From contig NC_037689.1 in NCBI RefSeq assembly GCF_003255815.1, positions 21,372,230-21,436,229 on the forward strand: a DNA stretch of 64,000 nt, written 5' to 3'. This document shows positions 1 through 12,449 of the stretch, piece after piece. Below the pieces are notes generated by a model that saw nothing but the letters and a program-made list of their open reading frames with translations, was not told where the DNA came from and made no database searches. The translations under genes and the position numbers were made by a program. Origin of the DNA: Theropithecus gelada. Taxonomy: Eukaryota > Chordata > Mammalia > Primates > Cercopithecidae. Position 1 is the stretch's first letter. The number at the start of each line of letters is the position of its first letter.

Positions 1-34
1 TGGTCTCTTTCCACACGCAACGTGGGGTTAGGTC

Positions 35-790
35 AGTAATTCATGCAGTAAATATTTACTTTGTATTCATTGTGTGCCAAAACAATCCCAGACTCTCAGG
101 AAACAAATAAAACTTTTCTGTCCTAGAGCTTACATTCTAGTGAAAAGGCAGACAATAAACAAATATGTTCAGATGATAATAAGTGCTATAGAGAAGTAAT
201 AGTAAGAAATAATGCAGAAGAGGGAGATTGGGAGTTATTCAAGGAGGGGATGGTGGCAGGGCTGATATTTTAGATGGTACTGTCAGAGCATATTTCTCTA
301 ATAAAGATGGCATTTCAGCTGTGACCTGAAGGAGGTGAGAGAGCAAGCCACGTATTTCAGGAAGTTGGAGAGGGGGCACAAATGTAAAGATCTTAAGGTG
401 GCACTAGTCTCAGTATGTCTGAGGGGCAGCAAGGTGGCCAGTGTAGCTGAAGCTCAGTGAGAAATGGAGAGAATGATGGGAAATAAGATCAAATAGGTGA
501 CAAGGAATCTGATCTTGTAGGACCGTCTCTGTGAGATGATGCAGCTCTGACAATTTTGAGCAGAGGATTGACATGGTCACTGTGGCTGTAGTAAGAAGTG
601 TGGGAGAAGGGATCATATTCTGGAAATGGCTTGAAGGGAAAGTTGACAGCATTTACTAATGAATTGTGTGTGGTAAGTGAAAGAAAGAAGAGTCAGGGGT
701 AGGCTAAATATTTGGCCTAAGCAAATGGAGTTTCTATTTACTGGGACAGGAAAGACTGGGGGACAGGCAGTGAAGTAAAAAAGAAAACTA
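35..790 (-). repeat. L2-type LINE fragment
   Basis: The segment with TAGAGCTTACATTCTAGTG, GACAATAAACAAATA and GTGACCTGAAGGAGGTGA is the reverse complement of the familiar 3' part of LINE-2. Divergence is high and the ends are approximate. Confidence 0.6.
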
Positions 791-1704
791 GAAGAGTGTG
801 TGTGCCGTCCTGAAAGCCAGGTGAAGAAAGTTTTGCAAGGAGGAGAGAGTTATCATCTGTGTCCTACACGAATGAGGTGGATGGCATCCCTTCTGGCTGT
901 GGCTGTCGCTACAGGTGTTACCTGCCTCACAGTCTCACTAACATTGGTGTGCTTTTCTGCCACGTCAGATACTTGCTGGATTGGGAAATGGTCCTCAAGT
1001 GTTAGAGACAATTCCACATGACCTCAAAACACGATGGTCCTCTGTATGCTGTTCTCGGTTCCCAGTTTCCTGGAGCTCGATTAGATAACAGACAACTGAA
1101 CTCTCTTCCTGCATCAGGGGACAAAGGGGCACACTACTCAGTGCTACATTCAAAAGGCTCCTCTCCACCAGACTCTGCTCAGCTTCTGGAGCAAAGTCTG
1201 TGAGAGGACTCCAGCTTTTTCCATTTGTAGAGGTTCTTTTCCACCTAGAATGCTGCCTGGGGTTGAGCGTCTACCTCAGCTCTCCCATACAAATCCTAGG
1301 GCATCAAGCAATACTGCCTACTTCACGGCCATTAAACCTTCGTGTCCAATCTACTCAGATAATCCCAGGCACTCCAGGACTCACAGTGGCCCTAAGCATA
1401 CAAGCTGTACTGCACTAAATTAAAGAATCATGCCTTAAGCATTTTGTTGAGTAAATGGAATTAGTAAAATAGAGATATGTTATTCTCACCCAATTTTTAG
1501 CTGTTTATTTAACATCATAACATAATTTTGCTTTTCTATACTGTCACTAATTAAAATTTTAAGTCTGAAATTATCATTCTCTTCCCAGATCAGTTTTTGA
1601 GAAAAACCCTTACCCCTTCCTCCCATCCCAGTGAATTTTATTATCACCATTCATTTACCGTGACTCTTCACAAATATCCTACGAAGGTATAGGGTAAGCT
1701 TGGG

Positions 1705-1875
1705 GGGAAACACGTTGTCCAGATTCAAGTCCTAACTGATTTGTTTCTTAGATGCATGACATTGGGAAAATTGCTTAATATCTCTATGACTCAGTTTTCT
1801 CTCCTAGAAAGCACAGATAATAATTGTTGTGAAGATTAAACAAGATGAAGTATGTAAAGTTCCAGGCACATTGTA
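1705..1875 (+). repeat. MIR SINE
   Basis: It carries the MIR core: CATGACATTGGGAAAATTGCTTAAT, then CTCAGTTTTCTC and ATAATAATTGTTGTGAAGATTAAA, in the expected order. Confidence 0.75.
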
Positions 1876-1943
1876 GAAGTAAGAAGATACAGCCCATCTT
1901 AGCGTGAGTCCATAAGAAAGAAAAGTGTTGGCCCCAGTCAACA

Positions 1944-2481
1944 TGCAATGATCACATAATGTAGCAATAAATAAGCTCTAGTTGCTTTAAGCCATTGAGA
2001 TTTTGGGGGTTGTTACTTCAGCAGAACCAGATGCTGACTAAGTAAAACAGAAATTGATACAGTGGGTAGGGCATACAGTAACAAAATCTAAAACCAGTGA
2101 GTTTGACAGAATGGTAGGTTGGTGGGTGGCAAAGAAACATATTGAAGGCCGAAAAGATGAAGATCCCTGTTAAGCAGAGGCAAAGCATTTGTTATAAATG
2201 TTGCCTATAGTCACTTGGGAAGAAAATCATGTGCCTATTGAATGTGTAGATTTGGAGGGAAAGATGGAAAACAAAATGCTAGTAGTCTGTTGTTTGCTGT
2301 TAACTGAGAATTGACTGGCTTGACAGTAGAAATGGTGGAAACTTCTCAGTATCAACTAAAGTTTATGGACTTTGCACATAATGCTGTGACAGGTTGGAAG
2401 AGCTTTGAGACTGCCCCCTTGACAGTAGGTATATTATCAAGAAGTGAAGAAGTAAAGCAAAAGGAGTAAACATAAGCCATG
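1944..2481 (+). repeat. Inverted repeat, left arm (~538 bp)
   Basis: It reads as the near-perfect reverse complement of 3840-4375. By eye there are about 9-10 substitutions over roughly 537 bp, near 98% identity. The arm begins TGCAATGATCACATAATG and ends AGTAAACATAAGCCA. It does not look like an Alu or L1, and the boundaries with flanking sequence are sharp. Confidence 0.9.
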
Positions 2482-2879
2482 TAGATATGACAACGGGAAG
2501 CTTCATAGAAATAATTTCACATGCCCAGATGTGTCACAGAAGTAGCTGAAAGACCCTGGATCTGATAGGGAAAACGAACAGATGACACTATGTCCAAAGG
2601 CCCCAACCAACCCTCTTGACTTGTGTAAGATTCTGGAACCATGACTCAAATTCCATGAGTGGCAGTAAGGCCATAATCCTAAAAAGACTGGGATTAGTTT
2701 TCCTGCTAGGTGATAGAAGGTGCTTAAAAGAGAAATTACACTTTGTTAGAGAAAAATAGAGTCATACATCGTGCACACCTGAGTTTGGAGACAGCTTTAC
2801 AACTACTCTAGATGTGTGCAGTTATTTAATGCAACATTGGAAACATTCTAATTCTTCATCAATAAGAAGTTCTAGTGCA

Positions 2880-3345
2880 ATGTATGTTTATTGCAGCACC
2901 GTTTACAATAGCAAAGACTTGGAACCAATCCAAATGCTTATCAATGACAGACTGGATAAAGAAAATGTGGCACATATACACCATGGAATACTCTGCAGCC
3001 ATAAAAAAGGATGAGTTCATGTCCTTTGCAGGGACATGGATGAACCTGGAAGCCATCATTCTCAGCAAACTAACACAGGAACAGAAAACCAAACACTGCA
3101 TGTTCTCACTCATAAGTGGGAGTTGAACAATGAGAACACATGGACATAGGGAGGGAAACATTACACACCGGGGCCTGTCAAGGGGAGGGAGAGCATTAGG
3201 ACAAATACTTAATGCATGCGGGGCTTAAAACCTAGATGACGGGTTGATAGGTGCAGCAAACCACCATGGCACATGTATGCCTATGTAACAAACCTGCACA
3301 TTCTGCACATGTCTCCCAGAACTTAAAGTAAAATTTTAACAAAAG
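2880..3345 (+). mobile_element. L1 3' end, 5'-truncated, inserted in an older L1
   Basis: It contains CATGGAATACTCTGCAGCCAT, GTTCTCACTCATAAGTGGGA and GGCACATGTATGCCTATGTAAC, hallmarks of the primate L1PA/L1PB 3' end. Older L1-like sequence continues on both sides (about 2825-2879 and 3346-3560), and the short repeat AGTGCA at both edges may be the target duplication. It lies in the loop of the inverted repeat. Confidence 0.85.
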
Positions 3346-3724
3346 AAATTGTAGTGCATCCACACACTGGAATACATGTTAAATAGTCATATAGTTACAT
3401 CTATATGTGTGACTCTATTCATGTTACAAAACAACACTCTACGTTTAAGAGTGTGTGTGTGGGGGGGGAGGAGGGAATGGGACACACATGCACATGCGTG
3501 TGTTTGGGTGCATATCAAAGGTCTGGAAAGACACACATCAAAGTATCGATATGATAATCTGGGGAAATAAGAGGAAATTTGTGTTATGTGAAAGGAAATT
3601 TTTATTTTTACTTTATATTATGTATGCTATGTTGTTTCTGAATATTTTAATTCAGATTATGTATGATCTGATTTGTGCACATATATTGTTTACAAGATGT
3701 TAGCCTCTTCTAAATTTTTATAAG

Positions 3725-3840
3725 AAATTCATTTCCAGGCCACTCTTGTCATCCCTTTTTCAAAAACCCTCGAAGGCTTCCTGCTGCTTCAAGAAAGAGA
3801 CTTAACTCCTTAATATGGCTTAAAAGAGATTTCATGATTT
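3725..3840 (+). repeat. L2 LINE fragment
   Basis: CAAAAACCCTCGAAGGCTTCC followed by AACTCCTTAATATGGCTTAAAAGAGATTTCATGATTTGGC matches the L2 open-reading-frame end region. Confidence 0.55.
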
Positions 3841-4375
3841 GGCTTATGTTTACTCCTTTTGCTTTACTTCTTCACTTCTTGGTAGTATACCTGCTGTCAA
3901 GGGGGCAATCTCAAAGCTCTTCCAACCTGTCACAGCATTATGTGCAAAGTCCATAAACTTTAGTTGATACTGAGAAGTTTCCACCATTTCTACTGTCAAG
4001 CCAGTCAATTCTCAGTTAACAGCAAGCAACAGACTACTAGCATTATGTTTTCCATCTTTCCCTCCAAATCTACACATTCAATAGGCACATGATTTTCTTC
4101 TCAAATGACTACAGGCAACATTTATAACAAATGCTTTGCCTCTGCTTAACAGGGATCTTCATCTTTTCGGCCTTCAATATGTTTCTTTGCCACCCACCAA
4201 CCTACCATTCTGTCAAACTCACTGGTTTTAGATTTTGTTACTGTATGCCCTACCCACTGTATCAATTTCTGTTTTACTTAGTCAGCATCTGGTTCTGCTG
4301 AAGTAACAACCCCCAAAATCTCAATGGCTTAAAGCAACTAGAGCTTATTTATTGCTACATTATGTGATCATTGCA
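3840..4375 (-). repeat. Inverted repeat, right arm (~536 bp)
   Basis: Partner of 1944-2481, separated from it by 1358 bp. It begins TGGCTTATGTTTACTCC and ends TGTGATCATTGCA. An L2-like segment (3725-3840, ending TTTCATGATTTGGCTT) seems to run into this arm, hinting that the right arm may be the original and the left arm the copy. Confidence 0.9.
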
Positions 4376-4877
4376 GCCTGGGTCCATGATGCCCTGGGGG
4401 CGGCAGATGAGGCTTACAGGCCTCCCTCACTTCGGGCACCTGTCCTCTCTAGAAACCTTGTCTGTCCTCTGCCAGCATGTCATTGTGTCTCCCCACAGTA
4501 TTTTGTTGAGTTTTGGGCCCATCAAACATGGAAATTCAGAGATGGGAGGGACATGGGTACAAGGGGCAGCACTGCACAGGGACCCATGGGGACGAATGAC
4601 CCATGGCCCACGGAGCCAAAACCTTGACCCTGACCAATGAGGTTGGCCTACTGGTCCTGGAAAAGGAAAAGGGTCCCTTTTGCTTTGGGGAGACTTCCGG
4701 GCCTCCCATAAGGCCTCCAGAGTCAAAGCATCATGTTTCTGCAGCCCTTTCAAACCAGGCTTTGCTCGGACCCTTAGCCCAATTGTTAAAATCTGAGGGC
4801 ACGTTCCAGCAGGGCGCATGGCAATGAGGCCCCAAAGGTTCTCCTAGAGCCGAGGGCGTGGACTCCTCTATTACTAG
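4376..4877. other. Unassigned GC-richer segment
   Basis: About 500 bp, noticeably richer in G+C than its surroundings, lies between the inverted-repeat arm and an Alu. It holds open frames of up to 130 codons on the minus strand, but I recognise no domain. It may be a decayed interspersed repeat. Confidence 0.4.
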
Positions 4878-4886
4878 AAGTTCTTT

Positions 4887-5185
4887 TTTCTTTTTTTTTC
4901 GACAGAGCCATTCTGTCACCCAGGCTGGAGTGCAGTGGCACGATCTCTGCTCACTGCAGCCTCGACCTCCCAGGCTCCTCCCACCTCAGCGTCCCAAGTA
5001 GCTGGGACCACAGGCACATGTCACCACTCATGGCAGAGTTTTGTGTAAATATACATATATTTTATGGAGTCTCAGTTTCATCATGTTGCCCAGGCTGGTC
5101 TCAAAGTCCTGGGCTCAAGCTATCCTCCCTCCTCAGCCTCCCCAAGTGTTGGGATTGCAGGCATGAGCCACTGTACCTGGCTTTA
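4887..5185 (-). mobile_element. Alu (old, AluJ-like)
   Basis: Reverse-oriented Alu with T-rich start and end at CACTGTACCTGGCTT. It is flanked by the target duplication AGAAGTTCT (4878-4886 and near 5187-5195). Many diagnostic changes indicate an old copy. Confidence 0.9.
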
Positions 5186-5599
5186 AGAAGTTCTAATTCC
5201 AGAGCAGACCAGTCGTATTATTCCATAAGCATCAAAAATTATCCAGCATATCATCTTGTTAAAATATCATTTTGTTTTAACCAACTTCAAGTAACAAATC
5301 TGCCCAATCATGTTAGTAATTATTAATTAAGTTGATGGCTAAGTCAGTTGGCCTCTCCCTGTGGTAGCATTGCTCCTACTGTAGGGTGCTACCTCAGGAA
5401 TTCAAAGGGTTCAAATTTCTCAAAGTTGTAAAGCAGAAGCTTTAAACATCCCCCAGAATGTAAGCTTGCTCTAACTTGCTCACCAGGAAAAATTACAGGT
5501 TACATCCGTTTGCCCTGCCTCATCATTTTGACTTTATAGAACCTCACAACTCTCCATAACCTTTATCACACGTGCTATTTGTTAGAGATGGTGCCATGT

Positions 5600-5830
5600 G
5601 GCCGGGTGTGGTGGTTCACTCTTATAATCCCAGCACTTTGGGAGGCCAAGGCAGGTGGATCACTTGAGGTCAGGAGTTCGAAACCAGCCAGGCTTGAACC
5701 CAGGAGGTGGAGGTTGCAGTGAGCCAAGATTGCGCCACTGCACTCCAGCCTGGATGACAGAGCGAAACTCTGTCTCAAAAAAAAAACCAAAAAAACAAAA
5801 AGACAAAAAAAAAAACAAAAAAAAAAAAAA
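5600..5830 (+). mobile_element. Alu with internal deletion
   Basis: A normal left arm up to GAAACCAGCCAGG jumps to CTTGAACCCAGGAGGTGGAG of the right arm, losing about 100 bp. The target duplication AGAGATGGTGCCATG (5584-5598) recurs as AGAGATGGCGCCACG after the A-rich tail. Confidence 0.9.
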
Positions 5831-6138
5831 CAAGAGATGGCGCCACGCTCCTTTAATGGATTAGCTCATTCCTAATAGGCTTTTGAAGCTCTTTCAGAAA
5901 AGACCCTTGAACTGAGCACACACACATGCTGAGTATGGTTCTTTGGGGCTCGTTGTGAATTGATGGCTGTGCAGTGATGCTTCACATCCTCCCTTGCCTC
6001 ACTTCCTGGGTTTCTCATGCTCATCACCTTAGGGTTATACCTCCCAAGCAAAGTATCAGTATTTTAATCCCTGCCTCAAACTTTGCTTTTTAGCAGAGCA
6101 CCTAGGCTAAGCCAGCCAAGTATAGAATTCTAGGTTGA

Positions 6139-6427
6139 GGCTGGGCTCAGTGGCTCACGCCTGTAATCTCAGCACTCTGGGAGGCCAAGGCGGGCAGATC
6201 ATGAGATCAGGAGTTTGAGACCAGCCTGACCAAGGCTGGTGAAACCCGTCTCTACTGAAAACACAAAAATTAGCTAGGCATGATGATGGGCATCTGTAAT
6301 TACAGCTACTCGGGAGGCTGAGGCAGGAGAATCGTTTGAACCTGGGAAGTAGAGGTTGCAGTGAGCTGAGATTGCACCATTGCACTCCAGCCTGGGCAAA
6401 AGGGCAAGACTCCATCTTAAAAAAAAG
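6139..6427 (+). mobile_element. Alu (AluS-like)
   Basis: Full-length Alu from GGCTGGGCTCAGTGG to an A-rich tail, with the target duplication AGAATTCTAGGTTGA on both sides. Confidence 0.95.
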
Positions 6428-7145
6428 AAGAATTCTAGGTTGAATATAATTTCCAGCAGAACTTTGAATTTCTATGGAACTTCCCATGGACATATGTACA
6501 TAAACAGATGGCATATCCTTTTTCTCTCAGATGTGGTCCCTGGTCCATGGGCTTTAGTCCATAGACTTCTAGTTTCCAGTGTTGCTGAAACAAATTTGAT
6601 TCTTGCTACTTTATGGGTTAGCTGTGTTTTGATTTGTTTTGTTTTGCTTTAATATTTCATTTCTGGAGGCTGTTGCAAATTTGCTTTAACCTCGATGTTC
6701 TAAAATTTTGTAATAATATGTCTAGACATAAATTATTTTCAATATGCTGGCTACTCTGTGGACTCTATCCATATGATGACTTGTATTATTTAGCTCAGAT
6801 AAAGTATCTTATAATTTCTGACACTTTTCTCTCACGCACTATTTCTATACTCTCTTTCTGAAATTTCTGTCAGTTGGATGACAGATTTGACTCTTCGTTT
6901 CCATGTTTCACTCTTCCCCTTCTTTGTATCTGGTATTTCCATGCCTCTAATTTCTCTGGAATTCTTCAGGGTAGGTAGGCATCTTCCTAAGCCTTATCCC
7001 TTCCTCACATACTCCAAAGTTTGATTTCTTTCAACTTAATTCATAATTTACCACTTCTCTATCAATTATCCAGCTTCTAGGAACATGGTCAAAATTTTTA
7101 TTCCTTGATAGTCCTCTTCTATTCTCTTCACACAGGTTATATCAT

Positions 7146-7456
7146 TGTTATTTTTATTTTATTTTTATTCTTTGAGACCGAGTCTCACTCTGTCACCCAG
7201 GCTGGAGTACAGTGACGTGATCTCGGTTCACAGCAAACTCCGCCTCCTGGGTTCAAGCGATTATTCCTGCCTCAGTCTCCTGAGTAACTGGGATTACATT
7301 TGCCCACCACCATGCCCAACTAATTTTTGTATTTTTAGTAGAGACGACATTTCACCATATTGGCCGGGCAGGTCTTGAACTCCTGGCCTCAGGTGATATG
7401 CCTGCCTCAGCCTCCCAAAGTGCTGGGATTGCCGGCGTGAACCACTGCACCCGGCA
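7146..7456 (-). mobile_element. Alu
   Basis: Reverse-oriented Alu from a (TTTTA)n tail through GAGACCGAGTCTCACTCTGTC to CACCCGGCA. Confidence 0.93.
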
Positions 7457-7545
7457 ACCATAATAATAATAATAATAATAAATGTAAATATATATTATAT
7501 ATACTTTTTATATATATATACAATAATAATTATTATTATTATTAT
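7457..7545. repeat. (AAT)n / (TA)n microsatellite between two Alus
   Basis: ATAATAATAATAATA, then TATATATTATATATAC, then ATTATTATTATTATT. Simple sequence linking the Alu head at 7456 with the tail of the next Alu. Confidence 0.9.
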
Positions 7546-7829
7546 TTGAGACAGAGTCTCACTCTGTCACCCAGGCTGGAGTGCAGTGGCATGATCTCAG
7601 CTCACTGCAACCTCCACCTCTCAGGTTCAAGCGATTCTCCTGCCCCAGCCTCCTGAGTAGCTGGGATTGCAGGCGCGAGCCACCACGCCAGTCTAATTTT
7701 TTGTATTTTTGGTAGAGACGGAGTTTCACCATGTTGGTCTGGCTGGTCTTGAACTCCTGACCTCGTGATCTCCTCACCTCGGCCTCCCAAAGTGTTGGGA
7801 TTACAGGCGTGAGCCACTGTGCCCGGCCC
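7546..7829 (-). mobile_element. Alu
   Basis: Reverse-oriented full-length Alu from GAGACAGAGTCTCACTCTG to GCCACTGTGCCCGGCC. Confidence 0.94.
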
Positions 7830-9475
7830 CATTATTATTTTTAAAATGCCATTTAAGAGTCTTCAGAGATAGAGAGAGAGAGAAAGAAAATTGCTTAGGA
7901 TCAATTCATCATCCTGAACTGGAATTGTCTGAATTTTTATGATGTAGTTGAATCTGTGTTTTCCACGTAGCTTGTGGGTTTCAAGACTGCTTAACAGGGC
8001 TGTATTTTTCCTATATGTCAGACATGCTTTAGATTCATTCAGCCTGTTTAATGTTTACTAAGTGAAGGGTTTATGGTTCGTTGCCATCTCAAAGCAATAA
8101 ACACCACCTGCAGCCGACCTTCGTCTAGCACATCAAGACTTCCTCATTTCTGAAAATAACTGAGTTTTTAAATACTATTGAGAAAGCAGAATGTCAAACG
8201 GTTGCTTCTTAGTATAATCTGTACTTTTCATTTTCAGCTGAAGATTTAAAAAATTATTTTTAGAAGAATACAACTTTATTTTACTAAGTTTTATTATTTT
8301 TCTTAAAAAAGTTTTAACGCCTCAAATAAGATGTATTTTGATTTTCTTTCCCTCCCTTTTTTAAAGCAACCTAGTTCTTTATTTTTATCTTTAAATAAAT
8401 TGTAAACAAATTTCTACCTTTCTTAGGCACAGTCTACACAAATTCTTTCCTCCCTTCCTCTAAAACGTGGAGGTTCCTGCACTAGAAATGGAAACATACT
8501 AATAGTACTTAAGTCATCTGAGAACACCATGAAATGAGTCATTCTCAATGGCTACACTTTTCTGATACCCTTTAAACTTAGGCAAAAATCCTATTTTGCA
8601 TAAACATTTAGGCTGGCTTAACTTGAATTAACCCTTTTGTGAATGGACTGCTAACAATATCATTGCCAGATTGTAAACTCTAATTAATAGTCTCACTCCT
8701 TTAGGTTCTAGCCAGTACAATGATCAGAGAAAAATCTCAGTATACATAGCATTTGTTGACTAAACATGTGAAGTGAATGAATGAATAAATGCAGTACAGT
8801 GATGCTCTTAGGTTTTACTGAGGCATATGGAGCTCCTTTTCTCTTACACTAACTGGCCCCGAGCTGCTATGCTTTTAAGTGTTTGAATCTGCTTTGCAGT
8901 GTTTCTTTCTTTGCCCTTCCTTAGGTTCTCAGATGTCACCTGTTATCATTGTGTATGTACCTATCTCTAGAAGTCTTTCTCTCTTAACTTGACACTTCTC
9001 ATCAACTATGACTTTGGGACCAAGGTGACTAAGCTGGTTATGGCAAGTACACAACAACTCTGAGTGAATTTCTGACCGACTTCGCCACTGTTTAATGTAC
9101 TGTTTGTGGATCTGAGCTCCAATTTGGTTGCCCAGACATTGTCCTCACACACTTACCCACAGTTCATACTTCTATTTCAGATAGTGAGATAGTGAGGTAG
9201 CTTATTTCTACACGAATGGAATGACATGCTAGTTATTGGAGTAGAATTGAAATAAACTACCTGTACTTTCTAGATGGTAACACCTTTTATCTGAGCCCAA
9301 GAACTTTCACACTTCCAAAACACGTATGTCTCCACATAATTCATGACAATTCAGAGGATATAGTATTTTACTCATAGCAAAGCTAATGTATTATTCAGGG
9401 CAATCCCCCAAAAAGGGCTATGTGGTATTAGCACAGATACAATCACCTACAGCTCTCACCCTGAACCCCTCTCTC

Positions 9476-9990
9476 TCTTTCAACAATTTTTGATACCATT
9501 TGCATCAGCGGTTTTGTTATATAACAAACTACTCTGAAGTTAGTGGCTTAAAACAACAATCATTTAATATTTCTCATACATCTACAGGACGTCTGGGTGG
9601 TTCTGAGGATGTGAGCTGAACTTACTCATGTATCTGCAGTCATCTGTGGATGACCTGGGTAGTTTTGTTAGTCTTGGGCTCTCTCTCACATATCTGGGGT
9701 CTTGGTTGGGACTAGCAGGCTGACTCTGCTCTGCCCCATAGGTTGCACCCTTGAGCAGGCTAGTCTGAGCATTCTGTATGGAAAAGGTAGAGGAGCAAAA
9801 GAGAGAAGAGAAGCATGCCAGGTTTCCTGAGACCTAGACTCTGGAACTCACAAGTCACTTTTGCCACATTCTATTGGTCAGGTCATGTTACGAGAATATC
9901 CCAGATACAAGGGATGAGCAAATGGACTCCTCATGATAGAAGGAATTACAAAGTCACACTGCAGAGGATGTGGATCCAGGGAGAGGTAGG
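9476..9990 (-). repeat. Ancient interspersed repeat, family not assigned
   Basis: The segment TTAGTGGCTTAAAACAACAA, with CATTCTATTGGTCAGG and AATATCCCAGATACAAGG further on, belongs to a common old mammalian repeat that I recognise by pattern but cannot name safely. A related piece lies at about 62940-63220, continuing after an Alu at 63640-63720. Confidence 0.4.
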
Positions 9991-10274
9991 AAATAGGAGC
10001 CAATTTGCAATCAATTCAAGCATTACTGTTTTTAAAAAACAATAAAAAAAATACACTATTCATTATAATATTCCTTATCTTGTTTTTTCTCTCTATTAAT
10101 ATGGTGACCATTCATTTGTTTTACATTTTCCCCCGATTTCCATCCCCTCACCATTTGATATACAATATCTTAAAGAGGAAACAAATTTCTCAAAATGCGT
10201 TTTTATATTTACCAAAAGGAAAGGAAAATTTTCTGATTATTTTCTATAAAGGAAGGGCAAAAACTCATATTCTT

Positions 10275-10570
10275 TTTTTTTTTTTTTGAGACGGAGTCTC
10301 ACTCTGTCGCCCAGGCGGGAGTGCAGTGGCCGGATCTCAGCTCACTGCAAGCTCCGCCTCCCGGGTTTACGCCATTCTCCTGCCTCAGCCTCCCGAGTAG
10401 CTGGGCCTACAGGCGCCTGCCACCTCGCCCGGCTAGTTTTTTTGTACTTTTTAGTAGAGATGGGGTTTCACCGTATTCGCCAAGATGGTCTCTATCTCCT
10501 GACCTCGTGATCCGCCCATCTCGGCCTCCCAAAGTGCTGGGATTACAGGCTTGAGCCACCGCGCCCGGCC
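10275..10570 (-). mobile_element. Young AluY (AluYR-like)
   Basis: Reverse-oriented with a T15 tail, CAGGCTTGAGCCACCGCGCC near its head and few changes. The target duplication AAAAACTCATATTCTT on both sides is perfect, supporting a recent insertion. Confidence 0.95.
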
Positions 10571-11704
10571 TAAAAACTCATATTCTTAAAGGCTATTTTG
10601 CATCTGACTTTCTTTGTGAGTTGAACATGGTCAAGCTTGCTGTTGCCTTTGATCTTAGTAAAGCCATAGGCATGTTTGTCCCAACAGAATAAGCACTGGG
10701 TAAGGAATGCAGCAGAAAGTTGATAACACAGATGTATGAGTGTGACATTTTAGTCACGAGTGATGCAGAGCCCCCACCTGGAAAACAGGATAATCAGCTG
10801 TGCTGATCTCCAATAGCTTGGTCTGGAATAACTCCCATTTTAATAGTGTGCCCTTGTGGTTTTCAGCCAATGCAAGCACATTTGCTATTCCCAGGAGATG
10901 TTTAGGTAGCATAATTTTTTTTCTTTTCAATCAACGTAAAGATTTATTAAGAATTGCCCTGAAATCTCTTGGAAATAACAAAGGTGTTTTCATTCCTTAT
11001 GCCCTGACTTGCCCTCATCTGATCAGAAAAAGTGATGTTTAGTGTTTTCTATGAGCATAAGTATGTTAGTGATTTTATTATCACTGAAAAGAGGAAGTGA
11101 TATTTAGCAATTGAGGGATCTAACATAATGGTAAACTTGGTGATTTCTTTATAATCGAATGTAATTTTAAGATTTATGAAGATCTTTTGAACTTAATTTA
11201 TTATATAAATCAAGTTTGCTGTCTTTGGAGCAGTCCTCTATGAAGTATGAAGTTTCAGGATATGATACTTTGGGCTATTTTCAAAAGTCTCAGCTAGGCA
11301 CAGTCTTCGTGTCATTAGTTCTTCAGAGCAAAATCTAGAAAATAAGCTCACAGTGCCCTCTGCTCATGTACAACCTTTCCTAGTATTTTTTAAATCCAAG
11401 AAGAAGTGCATTTCAGGATTTAGTTTCTTCTTATAATTGACAGCATCCCACTTCCTTGAAAATTATGCATCTATTAGCAATAAGTATTAGCTGGAATATC
11501 CAATTATTTAGACTACTTCATTCCCCCACCACTACAAGATAATAAAGGCTACAGGTTTAAATGAATCTCAGGCCACTTGGTTGATCATTTTTCCAAATTT
11601 TAAAAATCTCTAGTGATCAGATTTCCTAGCCTCTGTGAACACTTTGTTTTTTGCCAAACTGCATTTACAATTGAGAAAGTTAGCTCCTTCCTCACGCAAT
11701 CTTA

Positions 11705-11748
11705 TTACACACAGACACACAGACACACACACACACACACACACACTA
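11705..11748. repeat. (CA)n microsatellite
   Basis: CACAGACACACAGA, then a pure CA run. Confidence 0.9.
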
Positions 11749-12101
11749 TAGACAATAGCTGGCCATTCTCTGAAAGACAGAAATTGTTTATAAATAAAGT
11801 AGACAGAAATTGTTTATAAATAAAATAAACATAAATGAAAAAGTAGACTTAATAAATATTGTTGAATCACCCTACAGCCTTCTTTTCTCCAAGCAAAATA
11901 ATTCCATTTTTTGATAAGTTCTATTTTACCATAATTTAAAAGTAAAAATTAGCATGAATCAGATTAACCAGTGTTTCTAAACTAAGACACCAAGCTACTT
12001 AAATGGTATAAACTAGAGATTTATGTTACCACTGTTACCCAGCTATTCTTGGTGTATAATGTGTACCCAGCATAATTGCTTTGAAAATATCCTTAGTTTT
12101 T

Positions 12102-12400
12102 GGCCGGGTGCAGTGACTCATGCCTGTAATCCCAGCACTTTGGGAGGCTGAGGCCGGCGGATCACCTGACGTCGGGCGTTCGAGACCAGCCTGACCAACA
12201 TGGAGAAACCCCGTCTCTACTAAAAATACAAAATTAGCCAGGCATGGTGGCACATGCCTGTAATCCCAGCTACTCGGGAGGCTGAGGCAGGAGAATCGCT
12301 TGAACCTGGGAGGCGGAGGTTACGGTGAGCTGAGATTGTGCTATTGCACTCCAGCCTGGGCACCAAGAGCAAAACTCTGTCTCAAAAACAAAAAAAAAAG
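12102..12400 (+). mobile_element. Alu (AluS-like)
   Basis: Full-length Alu from GGCCGGGTGCAGTGACTCA to an A-rich tail that continues into a GAGAGA run. Confidence 0.94.
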
Positions 12401-12449
12401 AGAGAGAGAGAAATAAAACTACCTAGTGTAATCTGTTAGTGTAGTATAA

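Noticed and set aside
430..432. Possible DYNLT3 or XK exons in the flanks
   Set aside because: Neither protein was recognisable in any frame, and known distances in people place both outside the window.
2859..3161. Open frames on both strands around the L1 at 2880-3345
   Set aside because: They lie in the L1 3' end, which in this truncated copy contains no complete ORF2.
10286..10554. Open frames with ECSGRISAHCKL or SCLSLPSSW type sequences in many places
   Set aside because: These are the standard translations of Alu elements and recur in every Alu of the window; they are not genes.
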